Assembly: GCA_948471095.1 (NCBI GenBank)
Contig: CAOKRG010000005.1
Coordinates: 19,701-83,700 of the forward strand
DNA from: an uncultured Oscillospiraceae bacterium
GTDB lineage: Bacteria; Bacillota; Clostridia; Oscillospirales; Acutalibacteraceae
DNA: 64,000 bases
Reading direction: 5' to 3'
Below are positions 59,257-64,000 of the stretch, piece after piece. The notes below the pieces were generated by a model. It saw nothing but the letters and a program-made list of their open reading frames with translations, searched no databases and was not told the origin of the DNA. A program made the translations under genes and the position numbers. Within the stretch, counting starts at the first letter, position 1. Every line of letters begins with the position of its first letter.

Positions 59257-61601
59257 ATGCTCTCAGGAGGCACCCATATCGCCGCTTACTGTCTGGACGC
59301 GCACCTGGGGGCCACGGATGGGACTGGTTATACTTGGTCTGACCTGTCAAAAAATAACCAGAACACTATAGCGGCAATTTTGGCCCTTGGATTCCGGTGG
59401 AACAGTTCCAGCGTGTGGTCCGGGCCCAGCGACAATGCTGACAAGTGGGCAGTTACGCAGATTTTGGTATGGGAAGCCGCAGCTAATAACATATTCCTAC
59501 AGGCCAATGGGCTTTACGGCGTTAAGAGCAGTGTTGACGCTGATATCAACAGGGCGGCACCTTACGCATACAATCCCAGCGGCTTTAAGTCCTACTATGA
59601 GGCGATTAAGAAAAAATTGAACGATTTTATGAAGATACCCAGCTTTGCCAGCAAAGAGGCCAGCAATGCTGAAACTATTACCCTCCGCTGGGATGGCAGC
59701 AAATACAGCGCCACCGTGACCGACAGCAATAGTGTGCTGAAAAACTTTGACTTTTCGACCTGTCTACCGGGCGTAAGGATGTCGGCAAGCGGTGATTTGC
59801 TAACCTTGTCCACTACGGAACCTATCCTCAACCCAAAAACTTCTTCCAGAGTGCGTGACAATGACGGCTTGGCGGGAGGCAAAGGTGTAGTAGCCGTTTG
59901 GCAAACATCTGATAGTAGCCAGCAGGATTTTGCCACATATAACGCTGATGGTGGGGAACCTGTGGGGTGCTACATCAAGGTCAAAACCGACGCAGTAGGC
60001 AGTGCCGGTATCGTCAAGACCGCCGAAGATGGCAAAGTCAGCGGCCTCCAGTTCCAGATAACCGGCAGCGACGGCAGCAGCACCACTAAGACTACCGACG
60101 CAAGCGGAAATATCGACATCGACGGCCTGCCCATCTATGCAGCAGATGGGAGCAAAATCACCTATACTGCCACTGCGGTCAACGTACCAAATAAGTACGT
60201 CAAACCCGAATCACAGACTTTCCAGCTCTCTGAGGGCCAGACTGCTTCCCTCAAGTTTGACAACAAGCTCAAGCGCTGGCGTGTGACGGTCACCAAGGAG
60301 GACAACGCGACCGGCTCCACAGCCCAGGGCAACGGCTCTCTGGCAGGGGCGAAGTATGGCGTATACCGTGGTAATAAGCTCGTCAAGGAGTATGCGACCG
60401 ACAGCAACGGTCAGTTCACCACCGACTACTTCCCTTACGGTGACGATTGGACGCTCCGGGAGATAACCGCCAGTGAGGGCTACAAGGTGAGTCCGGCCTC
60501 GACCGAGCTGTGCGAGATCCCTGCCGGGACAAATGATGAATACAACGACAACACCGCCGCCGTGACCGAGGAGATCATCCGCGGCGGCGTTTCCGTTGAG
60601 AAGCGGGATACTCAGACCGGCACAACTCCCCAGGGAGACGCGAGCTTTGCGGGTATCACTTTTGAAATTATCAACGATTCAAATAACCCGGTTGAAGTGG
60701 ACGGCAGAGTGGTTTCTCCTGGCAGTGTTGCAAAAGAGATCACCACCAACGCCCAGGGCATTGCAGCCACCGGGCCCAATTCTCTCCCCTACGGCGATTA
60801 CGTCATTCGAGAGAAATCCACCAACAATTCCATGCTCAAGACGTTCACCGAGGAAATTCCTGTGACGGTCTCGGAAGATGGAAAAGTGTACACCTTCACC
60901 TCCGAAAATGACGTGGTACGCGGCGGCATTGCCATCGAGAAGCACGATAGCCAGACCGGCGCTACTCCCCAGGGCAACGCTGATTTTGCGGGTATCACCT
61001 TTGAAATCGTCAACAGCAGCGCCAACGCGGTCGTGGTGGATGAAACAACCTATGCCCCCGGTCAGGTAGTAGCAACTCTGACTACAGACGCAAGCGGTCA
61101 CGCCAGCACCACCGACAACGCTCTGCCCTATGGACGTTATACCGTCCGCGAGAAAGCGACCAACAACTCCATGCTCTTAACTTGGCGGGAGCAGCTCGTG
61201 ACCGTCAGCGAGAATAAGAAGGTGTACTCCGTTACCGCTGTTGACGATGTAGTGCGCGGCGGGCTGGCAGTGGAGAAGCGGGACAGCATTACCGGCTCCA
61301 CTCCCCAGGGTGATGCAGACTTCGAGGGGATAACCTTCGAGGTTATAAACAACAGCAAGAACCCCGTCATTGTCAACGACAAGAGCATTGCACCCGGCGA
61401 GGTAACGGCGAGGTTCGTACCGAGACTAAATGGAACGCCCACACGCTCAATACCAACGGCAACGATGATAAGCCCGAGGGCGAGTGGACGGACGAAGCGG
61501 GCACCTGGTTCGGCAAGACCACCGAGGACTGGATGGTGGAGACCCAGGATGGCCTCTGCGCTCTTCCCTATGACTACTACACGTTGGAGGTGCGCCCGTA
61601 A
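59257..61601 (+). pseudogene. Thioester-domain/Cna-B repeat surface adhesin, decayed
   Basis: The N-terminal part has a thioester domain: Cys in AAYCLDAHLG and Gln in WAVTQILVWE. At least three Cna-B repeats follow, spaced 336-339 bp (starts near 60580, 60919, 61255), each with LPYG.Y..RE. The signal peptide is missing; the frame runs open back into the 3' end of parC. At 61396-61414 an 11-bp near-duplication (GGCGAGGTAAC/GGCGAGGTTCG) shifts the frame; removing it restores APGEVRTETKWN...LEVRP. No sortase LPXTG follows. GC is lower than the rest. Confidence 0.8.
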
Positions 61602-61634
61602 GAGCGGCCCATCAGCCGCTCATGGGCGATAGAA

Positions 61635-62031
61635 ATGCCATGTGAGCAAGTGGCGGAAAAAGGCATAACGCGGCCTATAGGCCGCAATCCGTTGTCCCCC
61701 GACTTATCCGAAAAGGGAAGCCTGACGGGGAGTGTAGCATGTCGGAATATGCGGGGTGTTTGAGCTTTCCAAGCGCCGGTGCAAAGGGACAAAATATCTG
61801 TATATAAGGATGAAGACTGGATTGTTTCAACGCCAGCCGGAGGTCGAGCATAGTGTAGCCCCCTGCGTATGAAAGCTAAACTCGCAGGTGTCTTGGCAGA
61901 GACGGTTCCTCGAGACGTCTCTGCGATATGTCCAAGGCAGACCCAGCCACGGGAAAGTGGAAAACGGCGAACGGCGCATCCGATAATACAGAACGCTCAT
62001 TTCTATCGTACTAAACGGGGATTGCCTATAG
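61635..62031 (+). ncRNA. Structured RNA fragment, possibly 5' part of a group II intron
   Basis: Nearly 400 bp with no ORF and strong pairing potential: GCGGCCTATAGGCCGC; TGTCTTGGCAGAGACG with CGTCTCTGC...CCAAGGCA; CCAGCCACGGGAAAGTGG. The style recalls domain I of bacterial group II introns from Clostridia, but I cannot confirm the 5' GUGYG start and no reverse transcriptase follows. It ends inside the truncated exoA. Confidence 0.35.
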
Positions 62032-62595
62032 GTGCCTGAAAGCGTCCACAAAGCCGCTGTCCAGCAGAGTTTCCAGCCTGTCGCGTTCTTCGGATATGTA
62101 CCCCTTTTCCTGTTCCTGGAGGCGGGTGTTCTCCGGGAAAATGTCGATGGCGCTCCGGGTGACGTTGAAATCCCCGCAGATAATAACCGGTTTATTCTCC
62201 TTCAGCTCCCGCACATACGAAAACAACGCCTCGTCCCATCTGGCGCGGTAGGCCCGGCGTTCCGGGCCGCTCTGCGCGTTGGGACTATAGGCGTTGATAA
62301 TGTAAAATGCCTCGTATTCAAGTGTGATGATACGGCCCTCCCGGTCCAGGCTTTCGTTCCCCAGGCCCATCCGCACGTCAAGCGGCTCCCGCTTTGCCAG
62401 GGTCAACACACCGGCATATCCTTCCCGCTCACCGGTTTCCCAATAGTGATGGTAGCCCGGCAGGACCTTGGGGCGGCGCTGGGTCTTGACTTCTTGCAGG
62501 CACACGATGTCAGGGGAGAGGGCAAGGATAGGTTCAAAGCCGTTCTTTTCCATGCAGGCCATGAGGCCGTTGACGTTCCAGCATATCAGTTTCAA
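62026..62595 (-). pseudogene. exoA: Exodeoxyribonuclease III, 3'-truncated
   Basis: Residues 1-189 match ExoIII/ExoA: WNVNG, LQEVKT, INAYSPNAQ and GDFNV. The frame stops at FRHL at the junction with the structured RNA fragment, where the family continues about 60 residues with the substrate-binding and SDH (catalytic His) motifs. Without that His it should be inactive. Start TTG at 62595 with AAGGTGG. Confidence 0.85.
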
Positions 62596-62707
62596 GTGTT
62601 TCCACCTTCTTCTGAGTAACAAGTTCCAGTAATGTTCAAATTCGTCAGTAAGCTCATTGCTTTCTTCTCCTTATATTGTTTTATGTTATGATTTCAAACG
62701 GAAAAAC

Positions 62708-63121
62708 CTATGTTAATTTCTCTTCCTCTGCCATTTCTTCTTGCAGCTTTAACTCAAAAATAAATTCCATTGTGTAATCGCGCCTTAATGTAACATCGCT
62801 CAACTTGAGAAAAGAAATGGGGACACCATACCTATTGTGCTGAAAGGATTCGTCCAATTTCTGAAAGACGCGTTTATATATTTTGCGCCGATACTTTTTC
62901 ACTGCTGCCCGTAAATCTTCCCAGGTTTCATACTGATAGCGGGAAAGTCCGACAGCCATGCGAACATAATCGAATGTGTTCTTATTTTTGTTCTCGGGAA
63001 AACGCTCATAAACAGGCGCTGGAATATTCTGTACCAGCCTTTCTATGGGCGATGGGTCCTTTTTTGCGTGGAATGTCAGCCTGGTTGCCATAAACACTCT
63101 GATACACTCGTCTAATGACAT
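62708..63121 (-). CDS. Protein of unknown function
   Basis: 137 residues from the ATG at 63119-63121, charged and helical, no family known. The frame stays open upstream for about 40 further codons that look coding (YCGPCFNNRVWFKAISRFEVG) but have no start codon before a stop. The gene may have lost its 5' end. Its GC is lower than the average. The gap from 62622 to 62707 shows nothing. Confidence 0.55.
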   Translation of the reverse strand: MSLDECIRVFMATRLTFHAKKDPSPIERLVQNIPAPVYERFPENKNKNTFDYVRMAVGLSRYQYETWEDLRAAVKKYRRKIYKRVFQKLDESFQHNRYGVPISFLKLSDVTLRRDYTMEFIFELKLQEEMAEEEKLT

Positions 63122-63307
63122 TCCAACTTCAAATCGGGAAATAGCTTTGAACCAAACCCTATTATTGAAACAGGGGCCACAGTAGACCTGAAAGGTATTT
63201 GTTTTCAGCCCTTTTTCATATGAATGGCTCCTATTAGGAACACTGTAATATCAAGGCTTTTCGGAGCCTACACCCACAAAAAAATTTAATCAGAGCTATC
63301 ACATTAC

Positions 63308-63349
63308 GCAAAAAGCCGTCCGGCATGAAAAAACGGGCGGCTTTTTTGC
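63308..63349. terminator. Bidirectional intrinsic terminator
   Basis: GCAAAAAGCCGTCCG pairs with CGGGCGGCTTTTTTGC, with A and T runs on either side. The sequence between 63122 and 63307 has no other gene. Confidence 0.85.
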
Positions 63350-63440
63350 GTGGATAGCCGGGAGGGAGGCGAAAAAATAGTAACAAAGTTTTAGCGCAAG
63401 ATTTGTGCAACATTCACGAAATTAAAAAAGGAGGTAACGA

Positions 63441-64000
63441 ATGGCAGACGAAAAATTAAACGTGAGCCCGGAGGAAAATCCCCAGCCCAGCTTGTTCGAT
63501 GCCGGCCCGGAGGGTGCTCCTGCCCAGGACGCTCCCGCGCCGGAGCCCCCGGCCCCGGAGAACACTCCCGAGCAGGCCGCCGGGGACGCGCCCGCCCAGG
63601 ATGCCCCCGCCGGGGCCCCCGGCGAGGTGAATGTCTCCGCTGACCAGATCGAAAAGCTGATGGCGGAGCGCCGGGCGGCGGAACGTGCGGAGGTGGAAAA
63701 GAACGAGCCGCCCGAACCGGAACAGCCGCCCACCCCGGCCCCGGAGGAAAAGGCCGCCGGGGAAAAGGGGCCCGCCAAAAAGGACAAGGCCGCCAAAGAA
63801 AAAACGCCCGAGCCGGATAAGCCCAAGGGCAGGCGGGGCCGCAAGCCCAAGGAAGAAAAGGCGGGGCCCGGCGAACCGGGAGGGACGGGGGCCCGCCGTG
63901 GCCGCCCGGCCAAGGCTGATAAGGCGGCCACGGACAAGCCCCCGGCCCAACCTCGAGACAAAATGTCCCAAGGCAAGGGCGGAAAGGCCGCCACGGTAAA
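63441..64000 (+). CDS. Lys/Ala/Pro-rich AT-hook-like protein, 5' part, cut by window edge
   Basis: The first 186 codons. The sequence is almost entirely Ala, Pro, Glu and Lys with a single predicted helix (QIEKLMAERRAAERAEVEKN, about 73-92). GRRGRKPKE and ARRGRPAK resemble AT-hooks or histone-like tails. ATG at 63441 after AAGGAGGTAACG. Probably a nucleoid- or RNA-associated protein; the folded part, if any, lies beyond 64000. Its compositional bias resembles the extension of rnj. Confidence 0.7.
   Translation, partial: MADEKLNVSPEENPQPSLFDAGPEGAPAQDAPAPEPPAPENTPEQAAGDAPAQDAPAGAPGEVNVSADQIEKLMAERRAAERAEVEKNEPPEPEQPPTPAPEEKAAGEKGPAKKDKAAKEKTPEPDKPKGRRGRKPKEEKAGPGEPGGTGARRGRPAKADKAATDKPPAQPRDKMSQGKGGKAATV

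Overview
The window looks like a GC-rich, spore-forming gut-type Clostridia (Oscillospiraceae/Ruminococcaceae-like). The evidence is a V-type ATPase operon in the Enterococcus ntp order, sporulation genes (a SpoIIQ-like LytM protein, SpoIIID, a YlmC/YmxH-type protein), a T-box leader, RNase J, RNase M5, GdpP and a Rrf2/IscR-like operator, together with strong GC bias that fills the opposite strands with false ORFs.

Layout. 1-2157: 5' part of a ribokinase gene, a repeat-filled gap and a heavy-metal permease. 2210-11199: promoter, long leader, the nine-gene V-ATPase operon and its terminator; the K subunit keeps the residues that bind Na+ in the Enterococcus hirae rotor. 11438-14292: flavodoxin, lexA and spoIIQ, the last with a good sigma-F-type promoter. 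14395-22176: spoIIID and a 7.5-kb recombinase element bounded by two perfect 152-bp copies of the 5' end of spoIIID. The element carries a HAD phosphatase, a dead serine-recombinase stub, a HepT/MntA toxin-antitoxin pair, two ParB-like proteins, a conserved element protein, a large serine recombinase, a resolvase-like partner that lacks the catalytic serine, and a divergent HTH repressor. 22259-27312: two GNATs, an HTH-cupin-acyl-CoA synthetase fusion behind a T-box leader, and rsgA. 27654-36000: lipoprotein, TIGR04086 protein, YajC, YlmC-like, patatin, GNAT, HtrA, TrmB and an ECF sigma/anti-sigma pair. 36143-42044: sugar isomerase, holA-rnmV, nifS-nifU. 42349-59215: housekeeping genes in familiar Firmicutes order (rnj; gdpP-nucleoside phosphorylase-small ORF-rplI-dnaB-tilS-hpt-ftsH; parE-GNAT-parC). 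59216-62595: a decayed strip with a thioester-adhesin pseudogene, a structured-RNA fragment (possibly a group II intron) and a truncated exoA. 62708-64000: an unknown protein and the start of a Lys/Ala/Pro-rich AT-hook-like protein.

The two most unusual things are the spoIIID-targeted recombinase element and the intergenic repeats. The element behaves like a promoter-preserving relative of the sigK skin elements: the full-length spoIIID has had its 5' end and its -35 region supplied by the element, while the native promoter now drives a truncated copy. The repeats occupy most long gaps. One family is a mosaic of nested palindromes at about a dozen sites. A second, MITE-like family (three copies) has an outer and an inner pair of inverted repeats and sits inside the first. 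One repeat end forms the last codons of rnmV.

Functions are inferred from sequence motifs, gene order and family knowledge; no database search or RNA folding was run.
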